Positions 42,566 through 56,986 of a stretch of 64,000 nucleotides of DNA are shown piece after piece. The number at the start of each line of letters is the position of its first letter. The first letter of the stretch is position 1. Origin of the DNA: Bathynomus jamesi. Taxonomy: Eukaryota > Arthropoda > Malacostraca > Isopoda > Cirolanidae. The notes beneath the pieces are model-generated. The model was given only the letters and a program-made list of their open reading frames with translations. It was not told where the DNA came from and searched no databases. The translations under genes and the position numbers were made by a program. Location: positions 17,501 through 81,500 of the forward strand of contig JAJOZX010012048.1 of the NCBI GenBank assembly GCA_023014485.1, given 5' to 3'.

Positions 42566-42790
42566 CTACGGGGCAAAACGGTAAACTTGCATTTGATAGT
42601 CTATATCAACATCGCCATTACTTTGTATGATGTGGTAAAACCGTCCAAGCATCACTTCACCGTTTAACTGATGCGGCGGTCTATAATCGACATAAATGGC
42701 CTTCATATCGTTTAATACTATTTTTGTACCCACTTTACACTCGGCGGGCAAGTTATCGAATACAATAAAAAAATCGCACAAAGAGGTCAT
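42566..42790 (-). CDS. 74-residue protein of the palindromic element, unrecognised
   Basis: The frame MTSLCDFFIVFDNLPAECKV then GTKIVLNDMKAIYVDYRPPH and GEVMLGRFYHIIQSNGDVDI ends in YRFAP and a stop. I do not recognise it. It has a plausible beta-rich composition with no signal peptide or membrane segment. It lies about 100 bp after the PC4-like gene on the same strand, so both could be one transcript of the element. The right arm has lost this gene by deletion. It may be the only intact gene product left in the element. Confidence 0.4.
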   Translation of the reverse strand: MTSLCDFFIVFDNLPAECKVGTKIVLNDMKAIYVDYRPPHQLNGEVMLGRFYHIIQSNGDVDIDYQMQVYRFAP

Positions 42791-42889
42791 CGTTAAACAG
42801 CATTAAATACAAGTTTATAATCATGCCTTTCCAATCGGGGATTTTTTTCTTAACGTCCCGAACTTTTCAATCGTGAACTCTTCTTCACA

Positions 42890-43668
42890 AGGCATAGCTG
42901 TAGCCGAGATAATCTAATTCGCTACAACAGATGATCATTAGATAAAGAAGTAGTTCTTCAGGGTGAACGGTGCAGGTGAGCTCAGCCCTGTACCGATCAA
43001 GTGTTTTGTACCAAAGTTCATGATATTTCGAAGAGTCTAAACTTATTAAATAATCCTCAACCACTAGACCGTTCTCACTTTGTTCAGCCCTACACTCAGT
43101 AAACCCATCGAACAGAGCGGCGTATGCGTATTCAAGAACCGTATCAAAATAAAGCATAACCCTAACACGCGCGTCTAATATAGGTTTCAGCTTGCAGAAT
43201 CCGGCAATTTCAAACATTCTGTCGAGGATGAAACGGTTCCGCGTAGGGACAAGAACGTCATCAGCTGACCATTTCCACATCTCTCTTATATCAATGCATG
43301 GTTGTTCATTATTTATACTCAATGTGCAAACAGTGGTATATGAGGAGCCGTCACTAATCACATCTCATTGTATCTACGTCAGCTGGTATTTTATAACGGC
43401 CCACTGACCACCTCTCAACCACCACGAACATTTTATGCATCTCGGCACTTAAATAAATAACGTTACGTTCGCTTTCTTGCCTGCAAGTCGTTTCCAGTAC
43501 ATAGTCAATAGTGCCGGTTTCACGCCAGAGCACGTGCAACGACTTCGTCACAGACACATCGTACGAGGCGTTGAGAATTCTTCTCAAAGGGAGTTCCATC
43601 GTATTCACACATCTACTCGGTTCAAGCTCTGAGATAACTATGAGCCACATGCAACGCTTCGGCCGCAA
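42890..43668 (-). pseudogene. PC4-like coactivator gene, left-arm copy
   Basis: The start region RPKRCMWLIVISELEPSRCV is kept, but the ATG used in the right arm is altered here (GATTGCGG for GATTATGGTGCGG). A 2-bp loss near 43368 shifts the frame after KIPADVDT. The rest is open from 43361 to 42885: TVCTLSINNEQPCIDIREMW, then DDVLVPTRNRFIL, then a long C-terminal domain ending ICCSELDYLGYSYAL. The IDIREMWKW...VPTRNRF block has the layout of the PC4 single-stranded-DNA-binding domain (IDIREYY...PTKKGI). The C-terminal ~48 codons are intact here and broken in the right arm. The two arms together show that the ancestral gene had about 265 codons. Confidence 0.65.
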
Positions 43669-43699
43669 TCATCTAATGAAACGTGTACGACGCTGTGCC

Positions 43700-45321
43700 A
43701 ACACAAATAGCTGTATCCGATTATATTTGGCAGGTGTTTCGGGAAATTTTCCGGTACAAGATGTATTTTCGGTACAAGGAATAAATAAAACACCAATACA
43801 ACGTTTTGATTATGAATTAGGGGATATGCAATGGGACATATATATGGTTAAATAATAGACTGGAAAATATATAATCATACAAAGCACAGTATTAAAAAAA
43901 TATTAGTACAGGAAAATATATTTCACATTTCGTGCGGAAATAAAGAAAAAAATATATAATAAATGAATGAACAATTCGTACACACACACATAGAAGCATA
44001 ATCAACAATCGTCGTACTAGCATAACCACAACAAAAAAGCATCACATCAACAATCGTCATACAGCCACCACCACACAAACTGATGCATGAAAAGAAAGCC
44101 TCAATAGCAAAATATATATACGAGCACAACCATCACACAAAAAAGCATCACCAACAATCGTATAGACTTTTAGGAGCTCCAATAACACAGGGTGAAATGA
44201 GGGCTACGACTTTTAAAAGGAGCTCACCCCATCAACAGGAGATGAGGGCTACGACTCTTTAGGAGCACACCCCATTAACGCCACGTGTCCGATATGAAAG
44301 CTACAACCAAGCGTCCAAACGAATGATGGTGAAACCAACAACCCACCTCCACCACCGCCTTACCAATAACAATCCACCACCTTACCAACAACAACTCACC
44401 AACTACCTCCACCTTACACACCAACACCAGGTAGACCGACAAGGTCTCCAAATACGACCCAATAGACAGAGCTATTAAACAAACAAATACGTTTATGGGG
44501 CCAAGTAAAAAAAAAGGCAACGCCAATAATATTTCCTATTGAGCTTCTCACGGTTTAGCGAGGCCTGTCGGACATTTGGTGGGGCGAGCTTTTAGGCAAA
44601 AAAATCGAATAAACTAAGTTTAACACAAATACAAATTTTCATCATATGCTATTTTATCGTTAAACTATAACGTGAAATACATTAATATGATTTTTAAGAC
44701 AAATTAGAAACTAAATTAGGGCTAACTTATTAATTTTTCCTCTTTTATCCAATTATTTGCTTCAATATAAATTTGCAGACTGCGTTGAATAATTCTGGTA
44801 TTTGCACAATTTGTAGAACGAATCATCGCAAACTTACGATATGTGTTTAGAAGACTATATATATATATATCGGTTAGAAGACTAGTTGCCAGAGTGCGCC
44901 ATGCAGTGAAATAGGTCTTTTATTTGATCATTTTGCGTTGAACTGGATTTGATTAATTAAACATTTTTATTTATTCCTGAAAACCACCGAAAACCTAATT
45001 TAACATTATTACTTAGACTACCCCAGTTACATCTAACTTAACTCAGTTAAATATAGACTCACGCGTAAATTTTGCATGATTTCACCCATTTTGTCGAAAC
45101 GGAAAATCACCGAAATGAAAACATAATTTAACATTGTTACTTGATCTAGCACAGTCACGTCTAACATAACTCAGCTAAATATAACCTCATACGAGTAAAT
45201 TTAACCTATGACTTCTACCATAAACGTAGTAGACCGACCTTTTAAGTCAAGTTAGGCTACTTTTTGATAATTTCCAGTTCCGAGAAAAAAGAATCTCACT
45301 GCAATTTCTCTACTTTTGTGC

Positions 45322-45357
<36 letters not shown>

Positions 45358-46035
45358 ATTATTATTATTATTAAAAATGTTAATTGTTTATGTGAATATT
45401 TATTTGATAAATACAAAAATTATTTCGCTGATTATTTTAAACAGACTCCTCGCAGTTAATATAATTCAATTTTAAGTTTTAGCTAGCTAAAACAACGTTT
45501 TCTATGGATATTTATAAAGAAAATGGAATTTTTTGGCAAAACCCGCATAATTGTGCCTTCTACAAACCAGTTATATTTATTGTAATTTAAATATTGTTAT
45601 TGACGTTATATGATGTGTCCGTTTTTCTGCTAACAATTTCTAGAAAATAATACAACTCGGTATTTTCTTTTACAAGAAATAATAATTCATATATTCTACT
45701 TCATGTGTAGGTAATGTAACTTTTATTTCATAAGGAAGAACACATTAATGAAAATGGTTCTCTTTTGGTCTTGTTACGTTTTTTCTTCCGTTTAACTTTT
45801 TATTAGTAAAGTTTTTTAACAATTTTACGTTTGAATGTCTTTAGTGTTGTTTTATTTTTATCACTCGTATATTTTTGTCATTTATATATTTTTTACTTTC
45901 GATTTGATTTTGGTTTATGCCTGTTTCTGCTTTTTAATTTTTATTCTTGAACAGTTTTAATTTTGTACTCTAGATTAGTTTTAGCGCTCAATATTTATAT
46001 ATTTTTTGTCATGTACTAATTTTAGCTTTTATTTA
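43700..46035. other. Left arm, non-coding
   Basis: Matches the inverse of about 54250-56960. The PC4 gene's upstream region holds a repeated (GATGAGGGCTACGACT) block near 44190-44270. Frames here are short. (TA)n/(TTA)n at 45325-45373 occupies the site where the right arm has a mariner miniature. No gene recognised. Confidence 0.55.
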
Positions 46036-46039
46036 TTAG

Positions 46040-46080
46040 GCATTCAAAATGGGTAGAGTTGCCCGAAACGTCGGCTGCAG
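46040..46080 (+). ncRNA. Possible decayed hammerhead ribozyme
   Basis: GGG-TAGAGTTG-CCC (helix II) followed by CGAAACGTCGG matches the 3' half of the ACGU-type ribozyme at 15961-15999 (GAGCGAAACGTCGGAA). The expected CTGANGA before helix II is TTCAAAA instead, two or three core changes. The matching sequence in the right arm is at about 54232-54270 on the minus strand. It is probably a relic of a Penelope terminal repeat trapped in the arms. Confidence 0.4.
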
Positions 46081-46243
46081 CCAAATATAATGACACTCTT
46101 GCTCTACGTCTTCGTTTTTATCCTAAATTTATATGATGATGTAGATGCTTGCTAGGTTATAGTGGCGCCAAAAAATTGTTTTTCTTGCCTTTCCCTCCTC
46201 TTATCCAATAGAAAATCCATTTACATAAAAAATAAGTAGCTAT

Positions 46244-46524
46244 CAGGGCCGTAACTAGGGTTTAGAAATTAGTGAGGTCCAGATTTTTTTCGAGCGCGGC
46301 GGGACGAGCAAAATTCAGACCAAAATGACATCTACAAACACAACCCAAGCTATACACTAAACACAAAACCCTTGTCTATAATTAAATACTGTACAAAGGG
46401 ACCTGTTAGCAAAAATACTTTTATTAAAGCTGCAGCAATATTTCACGGTTCAGTCTCTTTTTTTTTTTAGGAAATAATTACCGAGGTCCGGACCTCGGTG
46501 ACCTCATAGGTAGTTACGGCCATG
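46244..46524. mobile_element. 281-bp non-autonomous hAT element
   Basis: The ends are CAGGGCCGTAACTAGG and TAGTTACGGCCATG. An exact 8-bp duplication GTAGCTAT flanks it (46236-46243 and 46525-46532). The right arm has the empty site near 54060. GC-richer middle; no coding. Confidence 0.93.
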
Positions 46525-46714
46525 GTAGCTATATAGTTTAAAAAATAAATTATTGAAAAATTGTTTTTCTTGCCTTTCCCCCTCTTATCCAATAGAAAAT
46601 CCGTTTACATAGAAAATAAGTAGCTATATAGTTTAAAAAAGAAATTATTGTGTATATGCTGTAAAAACAAAACATTTTTTAAAATATATAATTAGACTTT
46701 CTTTTAATTAAGCT

Positions 46715-47485
46715 TAGACCTGCAGGCTACAGCACAAACTGAATAACTGTTTTCAGTGAAGGGTTGACCCAACAACTTTATCAAAATTACACAAATAATG
46801 CCTCCTCCCAGTGACTCAAAAGTGCAGGTTAGTGGGTACCCCCATTCTGTAGTAAGTACGAGTATGACCCCGCCGAGTGTTAACAGATGGCGCAGCAAAG
46901 CTCAGACCCGCAGTAAGCGCAACCCATTGCTCGACTCTCCCCTTTACCGCCACCTCACTGAACGACAGGCGTTTCTTAATCGAAGCGAAGAAAATGCGGG
47001 GAGCGAACCTGGGCACTACAACACCACTTCCCATAACAGAACCACTCGGACACCGCAGGGGGAAGGATGGTTTCCCAGTGACCTAAATGGTCACAGAAAG
47101 AAAGAAAATAATAGTGGACCCCTCCTGTGTTGTGTTTACAGTTCTGGAAGAGAGTAATGAGAATGGAAACCAATTTGGACTATTATAGCATTCCATTGGA
47201 CATTATTTGGCATACCAAGGATTCATAGTAATTATAACTTATTCGAATTGAGAAATTTGGCAGAAATTTACAAGGTTTAGTGGGTCACTTTTCAAACTAA
47301 GATATTAGTTTCAGATCTAGTGAAGTCACTTTTTATATTAACAGTACTGTTGGATGGGATATTTTCCATAAGATTTCATCTTTTTATTTTTCAGCATCTT
47401 AGACATTTTCTAGACGCCTGCATACGCACTTTACATTCCAGGGAAAGTGCTTATTACACTTTTAAATTATTGGTATTTCCTTGGA
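46715..47485 (+). other. Segment present only in the left arm
   Basis: About 770 bp between TTAATTAAGCTTA and GAAGTACAATAAAG. The right arm has only eight filler bases (AATAAAGC near 53871) at this place. Base composition is higher in GC than the arm. No inverted repeats or target duplication are visible, so a deletion in the right arm is more likely than an insertion here. Confidence 0.6.
46798..47157 (+). CDS. Hypothetical 119-residue frame
   Basis: MPPPSDSKVQVSGYPHSVVS onward, rich in Ser, Thr, Arg and Asn (NRTTRTPQGEGW, NGHRKKENN). I recognise no domain, signal peptide or membrane helix. Overlapping frames on both strands are also open, which lowers the chance that it codes. It lies in the left-arm-only segment. 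If real it would be a gene of the palindromic element lost from the other arm. Confidence 0.15.
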   Translation: MPPPSDSKVQVSGYPHSVVSTSMTPPSVNRWRSKAQTRSKRNPLLDSPLYRHLTERQAFLNRSEENAGSEPGHYNTTSHNRTTRTPQGEGWFPSDLNGHRKKENNSGPLLCCVYSSGRE

Positions 47486-47599
47486 GTTTGAAGTACAATA
47501 AAGTTTAATACAGTTCTTAGTACCTCTGTCATTCAATTATTAATTTTATTTCCACAAAACACGGCCCTCTCCCTCTGTATCTATTTGTTTATGAATATT

Positions 47600-48015
47600 T
47601 GCATGAACCCTTTTCAGATTGAATCCGATCCCTAAGTTCAGGGTTGTTTGGTTTTAGATTTTATAAAAATATAAGTTTTTATAAATTTTAAAAGGATGTA
47701 GGAAAACTAGAGACGTAATTTTTTATTTATTTATTTCTTGACCTAGGACTTATTTTTTCTTAATATTCTTCTAAATTCGACACTATTATTAGCCAGCCCA
47801 CGCAGACACATTTCCATACCCAACCACCCCGGTCCATATTTGCGTGAATCCTTTTCAGATAGAATCTCATCCCTAAGTTCAGGGTTGTTTGGTTTTAGAT
47901 TTTATAGAAATATAAGTTTTTATAAATTTTAAAAGGATGTAGGAAGACTAGAGACGTAATTTTTTTTTTATTTCTTGATGTAGGACTTATTTTTTCTTAA
48001 TCTTCTAAATTACAG
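47600..48015. repeat. Two tandem ~245-bp repeats
   Basis: CCTTTTCAGAT(T/A)GAATC, CCCTAAGTTCAGGGTTGTTT and ATTTTAAAAGGATGTAGGA occur at about 47609-47780 and again at about 47849-48015. The same pair is in the right arm (about 53345-53515 and 53580-53750), so the tandem was present before the arms formed. The right arm changes one C/G in GTTT. Confidence 0.85.
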
Positions 48016-48039
48016 TGGGCGAAGCTTAGGACTCTTTCC

Positions 48040-48042
<3 letters not shown>

Positions 48043-48083
<41 letters not shown>
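48043..48083. repeat. (AC)n microsatellite
   Basis: AC run; in the right arm a shorter GT run with a GTGC interruption (about 53295-53315). Confidence 0.95.
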
Positions 48084-48085
<2 letters not shown>

Positions 48086-49426
48086 AGAAAATGAAACCCT
48101 AATTGAAACATTTACATATTCAAATATACGTAATAATAAGCATATCGTTACAGTAGAACTATATACCATTCAAGTACTATGGTACCCAAAGGGTATCATA
48201 GGTGCCAGGCACCATCATTCACTGTTGTCAACTGAATTAACCATGACTTACTAGCGAGCCTACCAAAATTCCACCAAAGGCATCTCACTTAGAGTCTAGC
48301 ATCAGACATTTTAAATCACAAAGCAAACTAATTTATCAAAACACAACTTAAATACATTTTAGTCAATATATACAAACAAAGTAGCGTATTTACTATGACT
48401 ACAGTTAATAATGAGTCACAGTAGCTAGCTGTTTGATCTCAGTTTTGGTAGGCTATCCCCAGATTTTTTGTTTTGCATACCATATCCAGTACTTGATTGC
48501 AGCCTCAAAATAATTGTATTTGGTCTTATTTAGCTATTTGTTAATTGTAGTTAAACAGTTTTGAACAAAACTCAAAGCAGGCTGTGACCCTGACAAGCTT
48601 GCTGAAGTCAGAATGATCTTCATAATTAGTGATTGGTCTAATCTTCTCATTTGAAAAGGTTAAATTTAATGTCAGGTTAACTTGTTCCACAGGCCATTGG
48701 TCTGTGTTACGTATTCACTAGAGACCAACACAAAATATGATAGCAGTAAACAGAGGAAAAAGAATAACTGCAGATACTGCGATCGTTTAAACAAAGGCAT
48801 TGAGCTAAAAGAATATTAAAAAATATATGTACAGTTAGTCACAAATAGCTTTACATTTATAAACCAATATTAAAATAAAACTAGACCTACTTTTTAAGCC
48901 AACTGTATATAGTATTGCCTCACTTGAAGGGACAGAGTGACTAATGTTTGATGAGTTAACTCATGAATAATGAAATAAAGAAGTTCATGCAATTGTTAAA
49001 TATCAGAATGATAAAATAAATGTAAAGCAGATATTCTATGTTGAGGACAAAACGTATTTTAGTATAACTGAAAATCTAACTTAACACAGTCTTTTTGGTT
49101 TAATATTGAATTATTCTGAACTCAGGGGTACTTAAAATTTCTTTTGAAAACTCCAAATTCTTTAAGAAATATACTGTTTCTCAAACAATTGGAAACATTA
49201 CCCCTCATTAAGTTATTATTATTAACAACCTGTATCCAAATATATTCTGATAACTACTGATTACACACATTTAAGTAGAAATAAAATGAATACGTGCCAA
49301 TTAATAGAAATTCCTTAGGGATTATAAACAACTGTAAGAAAGTTAAAATGTTTAATCTGACAGCAAATTGTACTAATTTTGTATACCCTCAACTTCTATA
49401 CCATAAGTTGAAAGTAGCTTGAGTAA

Positions 49427-49467
<41 letters not shown>

Positions 49468-49610
49468 CCCAAACACTGACTGCCAACCCTTTGAAGGCTT
49501 AGTAATTTTTTATACAACACTCGCTGATTTAAAAAGTTTGATTCAATGATAATACTGAAATATTTGAATTATCAGAGTAACCGTCAAATAACGTTTTTCC
49601 TTATACGTCA
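48084..49610. other. Left-arm non-coding DNA near the centre
   Basis: Inverse of about 51690-53290. It includes GGTACCCAAAGGGTATC with TAGGTGCCAGGCACC near 48180, a small nested inverted repeat, and a (TA)n of about 34 bp at 49430-49464 that is about 130 bp long in the right arm. No gene. Confidence 0.55.
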
Positions 49611-50150
49611 GAAGACAAAGGATTAACAGATGCAACAATCAGGGTGAAAACATTAGGTATGATCTGGGGTTGAACTCAGCTTCTAAAGTTCATGACTCAC
49701 TCTGCACAAAAGGCTACACCTTAGATACAGCAGCTAACACAAAAGAAAGATCTTATCCGAAAGTTCAAAAATATTTGACCCTATGGGCTTACTCCATCCT
49801 TCTACCATCAGCTCCAGGATTCTTTTACAAGAATTTTGGGACAGACAGTAGACTGGGATGATCCTATAACCAATTAACAACAAGATAGCTGGAAAATCTT
49901 AGCTAAAGATCTCGATAAACTACAAAACATAAATTTTCCCAGAGTTTGCGGGTACAGAGATACACCTCAAACCTTGCATGCATTTGACGCTGCCAGTGAA
50001 AAGGTGTATGGTTGTTTGGCTTGACAGTCAAATCTGCTTGGCATGGATCAACTCTATGAGCTAAACTCAAAAACATCTTTGGCGGTAACAGATTAAGACA
50101 TTAAAGAAGCTAGACAAAATTTGGACATAACTTTCAGATACATTCCAACA
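49611..50150 (+). pseudogene. Bel/Pao retrotransposon pol fragment, left copy
   Basis: Broken frames read RVKTLGMIWG, TKERSYPKVQKYLTLWAY (normally KR-x-ILSE-x-x-KIFDP), TVDWDDPITN, NINFPRVCGYRDTPQTLHAF and DAASEKVYGCLA. The last is the LHAFxDASxxAYG start of the RNase H domain. It marks the connection and RNase H region of a Bel/Pao element. The fragment ends at the loop of the palindrome. Confidence 0.75.
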
Positions 50151-51132
50151 AGTTCGTCATCAGAATCTGTAATTTTTAAAAACATACATTAACTGATCAG
50201 AAGGACTAAAACAAGAACCCACTGGGGCCTATCGGGATTATCCAAGTCATGAGCTACATTTTATGATAATAATAAATCGTACGGATTTTCAATCACATGC
50301 ACAGTACAGCGGTTAAACTGACTAAATAGGGTAGGCCTCACATTCCCCAACTTGTATACACTAAAACAGTATTTACTCATTCACAATACAATTTATAAAA
50401 GATTTCTGCTTGAACAGCTATGTATTGCGTATACAATTTATAAGCCCTTTTTCGTGAATGAAAACATCCAGCATTTCTTAAAACAGGCTAAGGAGCTGGG
50501 TTTTTTTTTTTTTTTTTAGCACAATATATCAAGTCACCAAAAAGCTACCACTCTGACTAAAAGTATTACAGTTTTTAGATAATTTGTGTATGAAATTTTA
50601 TATTAATTGTGTATAAATTTGCGTTACGGGTGTAGTTGTGAATCATGCTCTTAAACCTACAACTCATTGTATTGAAATTAGAAATAAGGCTAATGATAGA
50701 TTGAATCTAATGCAGAAACATGGGGAATATAATTCGCCAGAAATTATAAGTAGCTCTACACTTAAGACGCGAGGCCTCTTCTTGAGTACTGCATTTTTGT
50801 ATTCTGCTTGTTGTATGTGGTTAATCCAATATTTGGTAGCTAGACTTGTGTACATTTCATTATCATTATTTCTTTGTTTATTTTCTTTAAACAGTTGTGA
50901 ATGTATCTGAGACAGTAAGATGTTACCCTTACAAGTTTGCAAAAGTCGGAATAATTGTTATAATCTAATAGTGGCTCGACTTTATTTGTGGTTATCATGT
51001 TAAGCTTTACATTGATTTGCTCTGCGGGTCACATTGTTTCATCCTGATTCAATTCAGGATGAAACCAATTTTGTTGGATTTTAGTAATTTATAGAATAAT
51101 CCTCTTGTAAGAAAGTCTGCAGGATTTTGTTT
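50151..51132. other. Loop of the palindromic element
   Basis: The only part of the element interior without an inverted partner. AT-rich, with a T17 run near 50501 and no convincing gene. The first ~150 bp diverge from the Bel frame. The last ~90 bp (51045-51132, minus strand) still read NPADFLTRGLFYKLLKSN, so the loop's right edge is more Bel/Pao sequence that the left arm has lost. Confidence 0.6.
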
Positions 51133-51690
51133 TGTTGGAATGTATCTGAAAGTTATGTCCAAATTTTGTCTAGCTTCTTTAATGTCTCTTAATCTGTTAC
51201 GGCCAAAGATGTTTTTGAGTTTAGCTCATAGAGTTGATCCATGCCAAGCAGATTTGACTGTCAAGCCAAACAGCCATACACCTTTTCACTGGCAGCGTCA
51301 AATGCATGCAAGGTTTGAGGTGTATCTCTGGACCCACAAACACTGGGAATATTTATGTTTTGTAGTTTATCGAGATCTTTAACTAACATTTTCCAGCTCT
51401 CTTGTTGTTTATTGGTTATAGGATCATCCCAGTCTACTGTCTGTCTCCAAAATTCTTGTAAAAGAATCCTGGAGCTGATAGTAGAAGGATGGAGCAAGCC
51501 CATAGGGTCAAATATTTTTGAACTTTCGGATAAGATCTTTCTTTTTGTGTTAGCTGCTGTATCTAAGGTGTAGTCTTTTGTGCAGAGTGAGTCATGAACT
51601 TTAGAAGATGAGTTCAACCCCAGATCATACCTAATGTTTTCACCCTGATTGTTGCATCTGTTAATCCTTTGTCTTCTGACGTATAAGGAA
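51045..51690 (-). pseudogene. Bel/Pao pol fragment, right copy
   Basis: It is better preserved than the left copy. A 118-codon frame (51617-51261) has KILSESSKIFDPMGLLHPST, then LLQEFWRQTVDWDDPITNKQ and TLHAFDAASEKVYGCLA with a stop. Beyond the stop, RYIPTKQNPADFLTRGLF (about 51085-51140) is the conserved end of the RNase H module. Upstream RT and downstream integrase are absent, so the element captured or was hit by only a piece of the retrotransposon. Confidence 0.85.
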
Positions 51691-51818
51691 AAACGTTATT
51701 TGACGGTTACTCTGATAATTTAAATATTTCAGTATCATCACTGAATCAAACTTTTTAAATCAGCGAGTGTTGTATAAAAAATTACTAAGCCTTCAAAGGG
51801 TTGGCAGTCAGTGTTTGG

Positions 51819-54959
<3,141 letters not shown>

Positions 54960-54961
54960 TA

Positions 54962-55359
54962 CAGGGTGGTGCAAAAGTCTGGACCCATAGGCAATTTACT
55001 ATATAAAAATATCTTTCGATTTTTTAATAGTTTTTATAATTTAATTTTTGTTTATAATTTTACTAAATATTTTTCAGATTGTTACCCTATGGCAGACAAG
55101 TTAACAATAGCAGAAAAAATAGAGCTTGTGCTTTTGTACGCAAAAGAAGGAGCCACCTCACGTTCAGTCGCAAATTTCCTTATGCCTCGATTATACGAAA
55201 TACCATTACACTTATTGTAAATTCTGAACTAGAACGTTAAATTTAATATAATTTAGTCACTGGTGTATGGTTAATTAAATTTCATTTCATAAACTTCCTG
55301 CAGGCCACACTTTTTTTCCATATAAACCGCCTATGGGTCCAGACTTTTGCACCACCCTG
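54962..55359 (+). mobile_element. Internally deleted mariner miniature
   Basis: The ends are CAGGGTGGTGCAAAAGTC and its exact inverse, with TA at 54960-54961 and 55360-55361. It keeps the start of the transposase at 55090: MADKLTIAEKIELVLLYAKE, then GATSRSVANF, before a jump to the 3' end. Inserted in a (TA)n run; not in the left arm. Confidence 0.92.
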
Positions 55360-55361
55360 TA

Positions 55362-56985
55362 TATGCAGAAAAGTAGAGAAATTGCAGTGAGATTCTTTTT
55401 TCTTGGAACTGGAAATTATCAAAACGGAGCCTAACTTGACTTAAAAGGTCGGTCTACTACGTTTATGGTAGAAGTGATAGGTTAAATTTACTCGTATGAG
55501 GTTATATTTAGCTGAGTTATGTTAGACGTGACTGTGCTAGATCAAGTAACAATGTTAAATTATGTTTTCATTTCGGTGATTTTCCGTTTCGACAAAATGG
55601 GTGAAATCATGCAAAATTTACGCGTATGAGTCTATATTTAACTGAGTTAAGTTAGACGTAACTGGGGTAGTCTAAGTAATAATGTTAAATTAGGTTTTCG
55701 GTGGTTTTCAGGAATAAATAAAAATGTTTAATTAATCAAATCCAGTTCAACGCAAAATGATCAAATAAAAGACCTATTTCACTGCATGGCGCACTCTGGC
55801 AACTAGTCTTGTAACCGATATATATACTGTCTTCTAAACACTATATCGTAAGATTGCGATGATTCGTTCTACAAATTGTGCAAATACCAGAATTATTCAA
55901 CGCGGTCTGCAAATTTATATTGAAGCATAATAATTGGGTAAAAGAGGAAACATTAATAAGTTAGCCCTGATTTAGTATCTAATTTGTTTTAAAAATCATA
56001 TTAACGTATTTCACGCTATAGTTTAACGATAAAATATCGTATTATGATGAAAATTTGTATTTGTGTTAAACTTGGTTTATCTTATTCGATTTTTTTGCCT
56101 AAAAGCTCGCCCCACCAAATGTCCGATAGGCCTCGCTAAACTGTGAGAAGCTCAATAAGAAATACTATTGGCGTTGTCTTTTTTTTCGATTTGGCCACAT
56201 AAACGTATTTGTTTATGTTTAGTTTAATAGCTCTCTCTATTGGGTCGTATTTGGAGACCTTGTCGGTCTACCTGGAGTTGGTGAGTAGGGTGGTGGTGGT
56301 GGATTGTTATTCGTGAGTAAGGCGGTGGTGGAGGTGGTTTCTTGGTTTCACCATCATTCGTTTGGACGCTTGGTTGTAGCTTTCATATCGGACACGTGGT
56401 GCTAATGGGGTGTGCTCCTAAAGAGTCGTAGCCCTCATCTCCTGTTGATGGAGTGAACTCCTTTTAAAAGTCGTAGCCCTCATTTCACCGTGTGTTATTG
56501 GAGCTCCTAAAAGTCTATACGATTATTGGTGATGCTTTTTTTGTGTGGTGGTTGTGCTCGTATATATATTTTGTTATTGAGGCTTTCTTTGCATGCATCA
56601 GTTTGTGTGGTGGTGGTTGTATGACGATTGTTGATGTGATGCTTTTTTGTGTGGTGGTTGTGCTTTTGTGTGTGTACGAATTGTTCATTCATTTATTATA
56701 TATTGTTTTTCTTTATTTCCGCACGAAATGTGAAATATATTTTCCTGTACTAATATTTTGTTAATACTGTGCTTTGTATGATTATATATTTTCCAGTCTA
56801 TTATTTAACCATATATATGCCCCATTGCATATCACCTAATTCATAATCAGAACGTTGTATTGGTGTTTTATTTATTTCTTGTACCGAAAATACATCTTGT
56901 ACCGGAAAATTTCCCGAAACACCTGCCAAATATAATGGGATACAGCTATTTGTGTTGGCATAGCGTCGTACACGTTTCATTAGAT
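55362..56985. other. Right arm, non-coding, upstream of the PC4-like gene
   Basis: Inverse of about 43700-45310. It contains the GATGAGGGCTACGACT-type block near 56415-56485 and GT-rich stretches near 56280-56340 and 56540-56670. No promoter could be identified with confidence. Confidence 0.5.
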
Positions 56986-56986
56986 T

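Noticed and set aside
47320..47508. Short frame in the left-arm-only segment
   Set aside because: Phe/Leu-rich, AT-driven, and crosses the segment border into arm DNA.
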